A stretch of DNA of 64,000 nucleotides from Oxytricha trifallax (taxonomy: Eukaryota; Ciliophora; Spirotrichea; Sporadotrichida; Oxytrichidae): NCBI GenBank assembly GCA_000711775.1, contig ARYC01000203.1:124001-188000 (forward strand). The letters are read 5' to 3'. The notes under the pieces are model-generated. The model saw nothing but the letters and a program-made list of their open reading frames with translations. It made no database searches and was not told the DNA's origin. This document shows, one piece after another, positions 49,772-62,388 of this stretch. Both the position numbers and the translations under genes were made by a program. Positions within the stretch are counted from its first letter, which is position 1. The number at the start of each line of letters is the position of its first letter.

Positions 49772-50179
49772 TTTTAGGAATACATTTAATTTGAGAGATT
49801 AATAATTAATTAATAAATTAATAATTTAATATCAGGCAGTTAACTTTATGGAAACCTAGACTAATGGTACCTCTTCGATAGGGAATTCAAAATCAGCTGG
49901 TTTATACTATTGGCAGTCCCCTCTATCGCATCCCTGAAGCGAGATAACGCTACTTTAATTTTGGGTGATTTGTTTCGTTGAATTTAATGCCAAAATTATA
50001 GTATGTTTATCTCGCTTCAGGGATGCGACAGAGGGGTACCCATGATAGTAACTGAATTTGAAATTTCAATCAAACAAGTACCATATTGTCAAAGTTTCAA
50101 AAAAGGGTTAACTGCCAAAATATTAATTATTTTATTTATTAATTATAAATATTTTCCCAAATCAAATGTATTCCAACAG
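49772..50179. mobile_element. Foldback element family 1, copy 4 (most diverged)
   Basis: Left end TTTTAGGAATACATTTAATT and mirrored right end AAATGTATTCCAACAG, flanked by TA on both sides. The inner arms carry GGCAGTTAAC, GCGAGATAACGC and their partners (CTCGCTTCAGGGATGCGACA). Non-coding. Confidence 0.85.
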
Positions 50180-50181
50180 TA

Positions 50182-53100
50182 ATATGCAAAATAAATATAT
50201 GATTCATTTTCATTTTATTTTATAATTATGTTTGAGCCAATAAAAAATAATCTAATATAAAATATTTTAAGAATTTCGTGGAAGATTTATTCATATTTCT
50301 TTATATATACAGAATTATGTAATCACAAATTTCTCTCTATACTAATAATGAAATATTCAAATAAAATTACATATTTACTGTCGGGAATCATGCGATTCTT
50401 TAACTTATTAAAACTAAAAAATATTAAAAATATAAAATATATTTTTATAAAATGGTTCTATTTTTATATTTAATTTCATTTGTAATTAAAAACAACTTTA
50501 TTTTATATATTTCTAATCTCAGAATATATTAAATAATGAAGTAAAATACTGAATTATATGTTTATAGCTATTATTAAAGTTTAATATTAATATTAAGCAT
50601 ATTATTTAAATTTATTTTAGGTATTAAATTAAATATTTTTGATTTAATATTTTATAAACTACTTAATGCAAGGCAACGAATTGATAAAAAATAAATATAA
50701 AATATTATTTGGTTTATAAAATATTTTTTTAATTTGATATATGTAATCGTAATAAATTAATTTTTTTTATAAATTCCATATTATAATTACATTAATTCAT
50801 ATTATTTAAGTCTTTTAAAAAATTTAAATGTAAATTTAGCAATAATTTAAACAAATATGAATAAATTAAATTTAATATATTTATTAACTACTATATTATT
50901 GAATTTAAATTTTATATTTAAAAATAATTAAGAAGATAACTGGATGGTTAGTTATATTTATCTTAAATATAAAAAAAAAATTTAAATCTAAAATTCCAGG
51001 CTTATTCATAACAAATATAAATAATTAATATAATAGTTTAAGTAATAATAGTAATATTTATGAGATATTCATTTTTAATGAGATATAAGTAACCTCTAAT
51101 CAAAAATTAAATAATGTAATTAAAAATATGAACTAATAGAAATGAAATTATTTTTTACAATTAATATGATCTCAACTAATCACTCGATTCAATGGCAGTT
51201 AAAATATTTTCTTTTAGCTACAGCTCCTGTCCAACCTGCTAGTCTAGTTTATTGTCAGGATCAAGTAGTAATAGTTCTAGATAGAATCAGCTGAAAATCT
51301 TTTTGGAATATTTGAGTGCATTTTTGAGCTTCTTAACCAAGATTTGAGGAGGAAAATTAACTAAGTAGACCAAATATATTATTATTCCATTTCTAGGTAC
51401 AAATAGCAGAAGTCTATAAAGAAATTGGTTGCTAGCATAAGAAAATTAGAGAGTCTAGAGGTTGGTGAAGCTGGTAGTGGAAAAAGGAAAAAAAAATTAA
51501 TCGGTTTCTTAAGTAAGGAATAGATCTGCGACAATTAAATTTACCCAAATAATTGATAGTGAAAATGAATTATTTGGGATTAACTATTATTATAGAAACA
51601 CTAAAATTAAATCATTTTGAAAAAGACAGATCATTTTAGAATTTTGAGGCTTTATCGATTGCATGGATTGAAAGGTAAATCAATAGTCAACATTTAGATA
51701 AATGATATTTCCTTCATATTCTAGAGATTTTTTTCATCAGCACTATGCTATATTTTTATCAATATTCTGATTTTCCATTTTAGTTTTAATTAATAATTAT
51801 CCTTTAATAAATTATCAATTAACTTGTAAACTTAATAATTATAAAGTAAACCCGAAATTTATCAGATAATTTTTATTTTCATTTTTTCTGATTTCAAATA
51901 TACTTTATAAATATTTATAAATATATTATTCAATATTCATTTTTCTATGTTTACTCAATACATTTTTAATAAATATAATATATTTATTTTTTTAAAAATA
52001 AAATACTAGCAATCTTTGATTATCTTTTTATTTATTAATTAAATAAACTGCTTCAAATATAAATATTAAATTGTATGTGCAGACAATCCTTTTAGATAGA
52101 AATAGAATAAAAGAAAGTTTACCATCTGTTAACGCATTATTAATAATCAATATATTTGAAGATTTATTACTTCTTATGTTATATTTTAAATTTAAAGAAT
52201 GCAATCAATCCTCTATGGACTAATTCAGATAAATTAGATAATTAAGATTTCATAATTATTTAATTTTTTATTAAATAATTTTAAATTTAAAAGTTTGAAA
52301 ATCTCATATAAAATTTAGCATATAATTTATAGCTTGATATTATAATATAATAATGATAATTTTAGTTATTCTTAAAAAAAAGTAAAAGGTTTATAAGTTT
52401 AGTATGATATAGTTAATTTCAGTTATAATTTAATATATCACAGTTAAATAATAAAACAAATCATTCACTTTTCGAGACGTAAAAGTGTCTTTTTAGGGTA
52501 ATGAAGATTATGAAGTAAAAGAATTCCCCAAAACCCCTTAACTACAACTCCAACACCAAAAAAACAAAGTTATCACTTATTTATAGAACGAAAAAGATAA
52601 GTCTGAATATCCAATAGAGCTCGAAAGAGGTTTACTTTGTAAATATAGTAATCGTAATTTAAAAGTGTTTAAAGTGTCACTCTTTCATTTATTTATTAAA
52701 TTTCATTTTATAATTATAGTTTGTTGTTAAATACTTTTAAGTTCCAAGAAATTATGTGAGAGCATTAAATTCAAGTAAATTAATATATAAATTTATATTA
52801 TATTAAGCAACTATTAATTAATTATAAACATGAACATTATTATGAAATTAATAAATGCTTTATTAATTTAAATAATTATAATAAATTACCATATTTAAAA
52901 AACATTATTTTATTTATTATTTTAATATTATACTATATATGAATAATGAAGCTAGCTTAAGCGCATTTCTATTAATTATTGATAATCATAAGACAGAAAT
53001 GATCTGTTTGACATGAGCCTATAAATACATATAGATTTTCAAGCTCTTATTAGAGTTAGTCGTCTCTCTCGTCAATGTCTACAATGCTCTCAACTCTCTT

Positions 53101-53384
53101 GTTTGTAATTTGAGATCGTCTCTCAACAGCCTCACCACCAGTATTTGAGTTTCCCTTTCCGCAACTCTAATCAATATTATATTATATTTTATAATTTAAA
53201 AAAAAGTATCAAATATATTTTCAAATTATAATGTTATAATACTATATTTAAATGGGAATACTAGCAAAAGGAAGTTCAGCTATACTTCTTATATTATATT
53301 ATAAAAAAAATCTTAATAAATATGAAAAAGATCTATTTTGAAATTAAAAATAATGCATTATAATAAGATTCGATAAATCAATTT
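50182..53384. other. A+T-rich DNA with patches
   Basis: Patches at 51190-51660 (plus strand reads IRKLESLEVGEAGSGK; unassigned), 52440-52680 and 52990-53170 are of higher complexity but not recognisable. A CCCCAAAACCCC tract lies at 52526-52537. Confidence 0.45.
52526..52537 (+). repeat. Isolated C4A4C4 tract
   Basis: CCCCAAAACCCC, identical to the outer part of the TBE right end read inward; no inverted repeat partner found. May be chance or a TBE relic. Confidence 0.5.
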
Positions 53385-53413
53385 GAATTATATCTTTAAT
53401 AATTATAAAAAAA

Positions 53414-54029
53414 CTTTCGGGAGGGAAGGCAACACTTGAACCAGTAAATTATATTCATCTTTCTAAATCCTAAAAGCTCTATTAATGCAAAACTAAGGTC
53501 AAATAAGGATCAATAAACATTAATAAAAATAAGTATAGACAACTTCATCAGGTTCAAATGATCAAGTTTATTTATGAAAAATCATATATTAAATTCGTTT
53601 TTTCATTAATATTTTTTCCAAAATAATTTTTAATTTTGTCTTAAATTTTGATCTAACTAAGTGATATACAAGCTTTATCCCTTCAAGTCATTCATTAAAT
53701 TATATATAAGTATACTAAACTGATATTAAGATATATTTCCTTGCATTTAACGAATGACTTGAAGGGATAAAGCTTGTATATCACTTAGTTAGATCAAAAT
53801 TTAAGACAAAATTAAAAATTATTTTGGAAAAAATATTAATGAAAAAACGAATTTAATATGATTTTTCATAAATAAACTTGATCATTTGAACCTGATGAAG
53901 TTGTCTATACTTATTTTTATTAACGTTTATTGATCCTTATTTGACCTTAGTTTTGCATTAATAGAGCTTTTAGGATTTAGAAAGATGAATATAATTTACT
54001 GGTTCAAGTGTTGCCCTTCCTCCCGAAAG
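53414..54029. mobile_element. Foldback element family 2, copy 2
   Basis: Near-perfect palindrome: CTTTCGGGAGGGAAGGCAAC on the left mirrors a right arm ending CCCGAAAG. The inverted symmetry continues into the flanks to about 53385 and 54060 (AATTATATCTTTAATAATTA on the left). The central pair is GCTTTATCCCTTCAAGTCAT with its mirror. It shares the CTTGAACCAG and ACTAAGTGATATACAAG blocks with 20238-20876, while the centre and outer ends differ. Non-coding. Confidence 0.88.
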
Positions 54030-54064
54030 TTTTTTATATAATTATTAAAGATATAATTAGATAA

Positions 54065-56200
54065 TAATTATAGTTTATGGAAAAGTACATAAGAGATGAT
54101 ATTTAATAAATTTCAAAACAATTAACGATAACTTTTTTTAATTAATATATCTCAAGCAAGAAATTGGCAATAATTAATATTGTTACATATTTTAATAATA
54201 AAAATAGCGACATGAATTGGCATGTAATTTTTACAAATACTAACTACGCCATGAATTTTTGTAAAATTACTAATCATAATTATTGAATTTTCATAAACTT
54301 TTTATATTTAGAGAGCAGTTGAGTTCAAGTGTAGCATATTATTGTTTTATTAATTCGCATGAAAAATAAAAATATAGGAATTTCATTTTTAATCGCCATT
54401 CTAAGAGTCATCGCTCTTAAAATATTAGGAGTAGATTTTTCACTATTTTTTATCTCGCTTATCAAACTAAATGATTATTACTAATTTATAGGCTGAATAA
54501 TAAATAATTTAATATAATTCAATACTAAGCTGCATAAATGTGTTGCAGTTATAATACGAATAGATGTCTCACCTATAATTTTAGTTGAGGAACTATTTTT
54601 AATTTTATTTTAATTTTGAGCAATTCCTAATTTTAAAAATAAATACAGTAATAAAAAGAAAAGTAAGGAATAATAAATAATAATCTTGACTTTATTTGAT
54701 GAGTGGTTAACATATAATTTTACCCCAAGATTGATGTTTACGAATAAAATATAATAAATGAATATTTATTAATAGGGTTTCATATTATAAATTTTAAAAT
54801 AACTGCAATTAATTGAGTTTAAAATATATATTTTTAATAAAGTGTTTAAAATATATGCAAACTTTTTTGTTTTTTAGTTACTATTTAATCAAGTAGCTAA
54901 AATAAAATATTAAATTATGAGAGATTTTAATTAAGTGATATTTTATCTTGAAGTTTAATGATGAAATAAAATTTGGTAAATAAAATTATTTGTTTGATTA
55001 AAATAAGTTTGAATGCCATAAAAAACATATTGACTTAATATTTATATTATTTATTTTTGAAACATCTAGAAAAATTATTTGTTAGTCCACGTTCTCATGA
55101 AATCTATCCAGAATATTTTTTTATGTGATATATACATAATTTAAAATTACAAAAATTAAATTAAAATCTTATCTCATACAAAACAAAAATGGAATGCTCA
55201 AAGAAGCAAGTAATCGCTCAGATGTAACCCGCTCAATACTAGATAAAAAACGACACACATCAGCTAATATTATTTTTATATTTTATATAATATTTTATGA
55301 AAATTAAAATTTGATATTTTTAATTTTAATTTTACTGATTCTTTGAAAGGAGTAATTCATTAAATAAAAAATGTTTTTATAATTATTATTTTGTCATATA
55401 AAATTATTTATCTAAATTAAAAATTCAATATTTTAATTTTCCATTTGTAAAGTGGATTTTAAAAATTATTTTTCATATACTTAAATTATAAATTCGATAT
55501 ATAAGTTAATATACGATGATTGTGATTAAGGACAGTTTGATCAAAAAATAATTATTATTGACTGAAATTGAAAATATTTTAGCTTTAATCATATTTTAAC
55601 AAACAGAATGGATTATTAAAAGGATAATAATCGAGCAATAGTTTTCATACCTAGCACGAATATTATAATTATATGCTAATAATTATATATTTTTTTTACT
55701 TATTTATCTTAACTTAAATTATAACTTTTTAATTGCTCTATGGGTTTTTATAATAATTGCAAATAATTAATTATAATGATACAATTTTTTTCATTTAAAT
55801 ATTATTTTTGGAATATAATTTAACCAGGAATATTATTCTAATTAAATTTTATGTATTTTAAATATATTAATTTAATTACTGATAGTTTTTAAATTCTAGG
55901 ATAAAATTATTTGTTTATGATATGTGCTTAATTAATTATTAAGAGGTAATCCGGTAATTTTAGAAATTTTTGTAAAATACTTTAATATATGTAGAATATA
56001 ATTTATTTTAAATTTCAAATTATTATTTATATTTTTTATTATTATCAAAATAGATTTAAAATGGGAAATTGTTAAAATAAAATTAAAAATTAAATTAAAT
56101 ATGGAATTTTAGTATTTTTTGATTTTTATATTATCGTTTTAACTGATATTGATTTGAATTTGATATATTTTAACAGCCAATAATTTGACTCATCGATTGA
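54065..56200. other. A+T-rich gene-free DNA
   Basis: About 2.1 kb; nothing recognisable. Confidence 0.6.
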
Positions 56201-56209
56201 TCAAATTTG

Positions 56210-57110
56210 ATTTATCATATCTTAACTGTAGACCCTTTAAATTTAACTTTTAAAATTTTTAACTCCTGATAAATTAATATCTCTCTATACAAAATAGCTA
56301 TGAAAAAATTTTAAAAGTGTAAGATGTAGAGAAAAATTTAATGACATTATTACATTCTTATAGTATTCACAAAATATTTTCCCCCATCGAGATAAATCGA
56401 TTTTAAAAATTTCTCTGCCTCAAACTTCTTCCTTTCTTATCTCTTCAACCAAATTACTTGAGGACTTGGTCTAAATAAGTTTTTTGTGCATTTAATCAAG
56501 ATCTACATTTTATCTTCTTTGAGTCTTTCATCAGGAAATTCATACGCAGTTTTATCGTTAAAATAAGCTAAAATTTTTGAAAAATAAATCGAATTCAAAA
56601 TTAATCAACATTTTCATTCATTGAATATTTAGCAAAACTAGAATAAATGTTTTGACTTTAATGGTGAATCCTCAGATTCATCTACCATTCGTTCTAAAGT
56701 TTGGAACCAACTTGGGATTCAACATTTTTAAGCTTCCCATTGATATTTTCCTACTTATAAATATATTGTAGATCTATCAACAGTCTACTTTAACATCTAT
56801 TTAGCTTAAATCTAGGAATACTAATCTTGCTTAAATTATAAACCCATTCAAACTTCAGCTCCAAAGAAGGACCAAACAGAGCTTTCATGGTATTTTCTTG
56901 TAAAAATCCTTAAACTCATTAGACTTGTAGCCTTAACTCTGTTTTAACCTGTTTATAGCCACTTCTAGGGGTCTGACTTAAATCTTAATTAATTCTTAAA
57001 TTTAAATTAAGAAAAGCCCGCTTTTTTATTGGACTTTTAGTCGCCAAATCTGAGGTTGGAGGAGGAAGGGCATTAATTATTTTTACAAGCTAAGTTTACT
57101 CAAAATAGGC
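56210..57110 (-). pseudogene. Unrecognised minus-strand coding region, broken into several frames
   Basis: Three consecutive minus-strand open stretches read like ciliate protein. One runs from ATG near 57074 (RPLEVAINRLKQSQGYKSNE) to about 56890. A second, about 56890-56580, is in another frame (MKALFGPSLELKFEWVYNL; KLKNVESQVGSKLQNEW). A third runs from about 56600 to 56215 (AYEFPDERLKEDKMQILIK; KKFEAEKFLKSIYLDGGKYF). Frame changes have no obvious GT-AG introns, so this is a decayed gene or one interrupted by small eliminated sequences. It abuts the second TBE-like gene set and may belong to it. No domain recognised. Confidence 0.45.
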
Positions 57111-57329
57111 CAAGGCTCGATTCTACCTTTTCAGAATGTTCCAACTCTATAAGAGATTTCTAACTATAAAATATCCACCTTTAACTATGTAATTGTAGGG
57201 TTTTAGGTATTAAGACTGAGCTTTTTTAATTAAGAATGAATTAAGACTCAATTAAGAGCGCTATATAAAATCTTAATAATTTAAATTTAGAAATTATACC
57301 TCCAAAATTAAGAAAAACCAGAATCCTTA

Positions 57330-59345
57330 ATGAATCACTCAACACACACATCACTATCAAAATAATCTCTCTCTAACTTTGAGAACGAGCTTGAACAAGA
57401 AAATCAAAATCAACAAATTGATGCTAGCGCCTTTTAACAGTAGGAGTCAATTCCATTCAATTAACCATTTGAAGTAAACAGTCAACAAAACAATAGTCAT
57501 AAAAAAAGAGGGAGAAAAGCTGTTTATGATGGGGCCTAGTATCCAGATTTAATTGACAAAGCCAAGCTCATCCTACCACAACATAATTATGACATCTCAA
57601 AGCTATTAGAGCTTGCGGAATTCAAACCCCTTAAAGATTCAAAGGATCTCCCTCGTTTTATAAGTAAATATATCCTCAACAAGACGTCCAAGTCTTTCTC
57701 CAAATCCGTAAGGGCTTATTCTGTGAATGGCCTTGAAGTCCCTCGAAAAATTAGGGATGAATTGAGCGCTCAGCAATAAAAATACGTTCCTTTTTAAACA
57801 AACAAAGGAAACTCATTCGGTTAATAAAATTCATTAACGCCATAAGCAAACTACGGTGCGAAAATCTAATCAGAGCTAACTTCGAACTATTTAAGGGAAT
57901 ACATGCTCTTGAAGCCAACTGAGCGATACCAATTTATTGAGGAAATTTGTCAGAGAAACAGCTAAAGCTTGTTGGAGTTTTTAATAAACTTAAAGACTAC
58001 ATGCTCTTAAACATTTTGTGAGGGCATGTTTGGTCTTATTCATGAACTCAACTAAAATTCGAAAATGGACCTGCAAATAAAAACAAGACTGTTTGTTTAG
58101 TCATTGCTCTATTACATAAACGAGTTAATTGTCATAGAATAAGACTTGCTTAAAAACTCGATGGTCTTACTGGCTTAAAGGCCAAATTCTGAGTAAACTC
58201 TTGGACTTGCTAATTACATCTTCATAAATGAAGTTGAATTCTTCTCTCAACTGTAAGAGGAGTTAGTGCTGCTAGATAGCAAAAATATCGGAATTATTCC
58301 GTTGATGGTTGGTACATTTGCATAGTTCCAAGTTGATGCCCAGGTAATATGGTTGCTACCAAATACTCTACAGTGCTTAAACAAGCCATTCATCTAAGTT
58401 TTAAAATAAAACAAAGGGCTGAGGTTAATAGGAGAAATTCCTGTTAATGTTGTTGGCGATTTTGTGTAAATATGCGCTCTGAGTCAATCAAAAACCTATT
58501 TAGACCTTGACGCTATGATCAATAGTAAACCCCAAAACCCCAAAGTTAAATAGGTTATATAAACTGGTAGTTAGATTTATAAAATATAATATTGTCAATT
58601 TAAAATCAGAATAATAAATGTAGAACTTTTAAGAAATGATTTAATTGGATCATTTCATTGTAACCTAATCATGGAAGGGTTATAAATTGAGTTATTTTTT
58701 TATATTTCTCATTCTTCAGTTTTAGATTTATAGTCTATTATATAAAAATTTATTTTTAATATTTCTGAACATTATTATTTCTATGGGTCCAAGTGCATGA
58801 ATTGTTAGATATAATTTATTTGCAATTTTCTTGTTTTGTTTTAAAAAATAGCTTTTTTAGATAATTCTACTATCCTCACAAGTTTATAACTGTCTTACTA
58901 ATTATAAATTACATTCTAAATTGTTGGAATGTCCTATAATACAGATAGTTAAGTTTAAATTCTTAATTACTCAAAATAATTTAAAATCATTTATATTGGA
59001 ATTGTAGAAGTTAATGACCAAATACTTACTTTTAAATATACTTACCATACAAGTTTACTTGTTGCCCTCTTCATTAGAAATCCCTTAGCATGTTAAAGAC
59101 TAGTAAGAAGTGCTATCTATAATAAATTCAACAATAAAATAAAAAAAATTAATTTTGTAAATACTTTTTCTAAAAACTTAAAACTAACTAACTAATCTAG
59201 TATTTTTCATGAAATTTGGCAAATATATATACTCGTATTTACAATAATACAAAATTCATATTTTAACTGTAGATTTCCATCAGAAAAGTAATTAAAAATT
59301 CTAGTAAATAAAAATAAATAGCAAAAAAACTTACCTAGTAGATGA
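57330..59345 (+). CDS. Long ORF next to the second TBE-like gene set; weak similarity to gene A
   Basis: One frame of 671 codons in ciliate code from ATG 57330 to TGA 59343-59345. The first 400 codons (to about 58540) look clearly coding: a Gln/Asn-rich start, a basic KKRGRK patch, then helical sequence (DLPRFISKYILNK, SFSKSV; YQFIEEICQRNSQSLLEFL; RLIGEIPVNVVGDFVQICAL). Short blocks resemble the middle and end of gene A (SRLFKDTLQ...FSKR; VSFIGESNIKAIM). After a CCCCAAAACCCC tract at 58530 the composition becomes very A+T-rich, so the last 270 codons may be open by chance. Function unknown. Confidence 0.6.
58530..58541 (+). repeat. C4A4C4 tract inside the ORF
   Basis: CCCCAAAACCCC followed by AAAG, at the point where composition changes. 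Could be the left terminus of a decayed TBE-like element that contains the genes at 60071-62546; no GGGGTTTT partner was seen before the window end. Confidence 0.45.
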
Positions 59346-59644
59346 GTTTTATAAATTTAATCTAACTTTTATTAATTAAAGCTTAAGATAAAATCATAAA
59401 ACGATAAAGAATAAACCAAAAATAGTTATGTTTCTAATTCATTGATATCATATTATCAATTAAACTATATGCTTAGATATTCTTTCAAAGAATTACATTT
59501 ATATAAGTTAAATTTCACATATCTGTGAAGACTCTATACTCCGCAAATTTTAGCGAAGATAAAATAATAATAGAATAAGTTATAATTACTATAATAATTT
59601 TTATATATACGATATATATTTAATAAACATGTTTTATTCTGAAT

Positions 59645-59664
59645 AACCGCACAGCTGTGCGGTT
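59645..59664. repeat. 20-bp perfect palindrome AACCGCACAGCTGTGCGGTT
   Basis: Perfectly self-complementary and strikingly G+C-rich in A+T-rich DNA. A one-base variant occurs 108 bp downstream. Confidence 0.8.
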
Positions 59665-59752
59665 TGTAGATAAAAGTTAAGGAACATATATATTCGAGAT
59701 ATTTTTGAAAATCAAGATTAGAAATAATTTATGTTTAAGAAATTTATATATA

Positions 59753-59772
59753 AACCGAACAGCTGTGCGGTT
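59753..59772. repeat. Second copy of the CAGCTG palindrome (one mismatch)
   Basis: AACCGAACAGCTGTGCGGTT, spaced 108 bp from the first. Possible protein-binding sites downstream of the transposase. Confidence 0.75.
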
Positions 59773-60070
59773 TTATAGATTTTAAAAACTAAAAAGCATT
59801 GTTTTCATTGGTAATATTTATCAATCTAATATAGTAGTTATAAAATCATTATATTTATAGTTTACACTTACTTTTTTTTTTTTATTTTCTCACTTAAATG
59901 TGATTTGTTGCTTCATTCAATACGTAAATCGATTGATTTTAATTTAATATTTTTATGATAAAATTAATAAGCCTTTTTTTAGAAAGGTTTGCTTATCAAT
60001 CGAGTCATGACTGTTACTATCTTATCGTTTTTAATTTTAATTGTTGAAGAGAGTTTTAGTTTTAGGAAAG

Positions 60071-61644
60071 TCAAATTTTTTAAAGATTCACTGCTTTAAG
60101 GGCGTTTTGTAAAGTTGCTTGAAAGCATGATTAGGCCCAAGAATAGTCAAACTTTGACATTTCAAGCCCTAATTATTTTAAAAGTTCCACCTGATCCTAT
60201 TTCTGAGCTCTAAAATTGATATTTCGTTTTATGAAAGAAAAGCATTTCTCAATAGGCGCAAGATCGAATTAGTATGGCCCTAAATACACTATAGGAACTT
60301 ATAAAAGTCGAAATTTCCTCGTGACATATAAGCTTCTATGATAAGTTGCGTTGTCTAAAAGAAAAATAGTATCTTTCCTCCAATTAGGTCTTTCAAAGTC
60401 AAGTTGCTAGATGAGATTGAGTAAAAAATTATAGAAAGTTTCGCTGTTTGTCCTTCCAACATTTAATTAAAAGTAAAAGGTGTTATCACTTCCAACAGCA
60501 GCTATAATATTGACTCCATACATCCTGACTAGCCTATCCGAATAGTTTCTCTAATTTTTCTTGCTCCAGCTTTTGTATTAGTATGACTATTACTAAAGAC
60601 TACTCTCGTCAATATTAATGATTGTTTTCTTCAATGTGAGTTGCTCAATGTAAAATTTAGCTGCTACTTGCCTCTAAAGTAAACAATCTGAAGAGTTGGT
60701 CCTTGTATCAATTAAGTAAACCTTTTTAAATGTGAGACCAAGGTTCTTTTTAACGATGCTTTTTATTTTTGAATAAGACAATCATAAATTTAGCTGCTCA
60801 TGGATTAAGCTTTGAAGCTATGAAATCGATCTCAACTGTTCTCCAGAAGAGCTTATTTTTTCTACTATAGTTTTTATACATGAAACCAGGCCTGAATCAT
60901 TTATCTGAGAAGTTTGAATGATGTCCTAATTAAAATTTTCATCAATTAATAAACATTTTTCCAATTTATATCAAGTCATCTTGAGCCTTTGGATTAAGTA
61001 TGATTTCTTACACCCACTTTTACTAAAAAGAGTTTAAGCTTTTTTCTTATTCTTTTATCGATTTAATATTATTTAAATTCCTATCATTTATCAACTTGAA
61101 TTTCTAAAAGTTAATATTAGTTTTAGTTAAAATAGGGAAACTTACTTACAAATTAAGATTGATTTCTTAAGTAAGCCTCAAAATTCTTTAGATTCGCTTC
61201 ACTGTATCTCATTTTTGATAAGCTATTCAACTGTTAGATTTCAGTTAAAATTTGGCCTTCATTGAAGCTTAATATATCAACTTATTCTTTCAAGATTTGA
61301 ATTTCTTTTAGAGATAGGACTCCGAGAAGACTTCTTCCATTTTAATTTTAATTCAAAACTCTTCTTGGATCCAAAATCATAGTCGTATACTACTAACCAT
61401 CAATCAAGTTAATGCAAGACTCTTCTAGCTTTTAGATTGAACTTCTTGTTACTGTATAAAAAAGAATTTAGTTTGGGGTTGTTAGCTATTTATGAATGAG
61501 CTGTGTCGATTAAGATAAGGGATTAGAATCCTCCTCTGTAGTTTATCCTAATTCTTGAAATTATGAGCAGGAATCTTCTTGATCATCACTAGTATCATGA
61601 CCAGACTATTTTTTGAAATAATTTCTTATATCGTTTTATTCCAT
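60071..61644 (-). pseudogene. Second IS630/Tc1-type transposase, homologue of gene CD
   Basis: Starts at ATG 61644-61642 (MEQNDIRNYFKKQ) and ends at TGA 60073-60071. The extension includes LSLKEIQILKEQVDILSF, comparable to LSANQIHALAERARALVF of CD. An intron at 61104-61149 (46 nt, GTAAGT...TTTTAG) leads to FKFKLINDRNLNNIKSIKE. The catalytic domain has TIINIDESS, KSWSKK, VNIIAAVGS, DTIFLLDNATYHRS and LGPYQFDLAPIEKCFSFIK, i.e. a complete D-D-E set. A frameshift near 61000 and an in-frame TGA near 60790 (LNL-LSYSK) inactivate it. It is divergent from the gene at 61849, the same arrangement as CD and B. Confidence 0.83.
61104..61149 (-). other. Intron of the second transposase gene (46 nt)
   Basis: GTAAGTAAG donor, CTTTTAG acceptor on the minus strand; removal restores the frame into KFKLINDRNL. 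Confidence 0.75.
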
Positions 61645-62019
61645 CAAAGATTTCTTTTTTTGTTCCCTATATTTTGTAAGAGTTATTTAATTTTATTCAA
61701 AAATCTTTCTTTTAAAGAGTTTTCCATATTAACTAAAAATTCTTACATTTTTTCCAAAAATATAATATTGTTAAAAGTAATATTATTAATTAATATATTT
61801 TGCCTTAGATAAAGCATCTATTTCAAAACAAGCTAACAATATTAAAAAATGGAAATAAACAATTAACTCCAACACATTCATGTCAACTAAGTCAGAGAGA
61901 AAATAGGCTCAAAAAAAGAATTATATGACTTCCTATGCCAAGAGTGTGGGGCTTACTTGCCCAAAGTCAACTGCACAAATATCTACTTTTTCAGGAGTAT
62001 ACTGACTGGTGAAAAAGAG

Positions 62020-62048
62020 GTAAACCTTGACATAATTAAATCGTTTAG
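62020..62048 (+). other. Intron 1 of the second B homologue (29 nt)
   Basis: GTAAAC donor, GTTTAG acceptor, phase 0; same site as intron 1 of gene B. Confidence 0.82.
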
Positions 62049-62357
62049 TACTTGAAAAGATGTGATGTGGTAGTTGCAGCAGTGCCTCAGATTGAGGGGC
62101 TAGCTGGGGATGATTTCCCTGAATATGCCCTCTAAAATCAAGCTTGCTTAAATATTTGCCAGATCATGCAGACTGGCTCCATCCTGATAAAAAATGGATA
62201 ACCAATGTCCTCCTATCACTCGATACTTAAGGCATAAACGAAATGATCCTGAAAGCTAAACAAGACAGAAGACAGCGACTCGACCAATCATAAAACTCAT
62301 TAGTGCACACGAAGCCCGAGTTCATTTAAGCCTTGAATGGCTCTCTAAACTATAGTG

Positions 62358-62388
62358 GTAAGATTAAAATGGGAACATATTTCTGCAG
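62358..62388 (+). other. Intron 2 of the second B homologue (31 nt)
   Basis: GTAAGA donor, TGCAG acceptor, phase 1; same site as intron 2 of gene B and the 28-nt intron of the TBE ORF. Confidence 0.82.

Larger units (their letters stand above)
59346..60070. other. Non-coding spacer with two palindromic sites
   Basis: A+T-rich. The only structure is the pair of AACCGCACAGCTGTGCGGTT-type palindromes. Confidence 0.6.
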
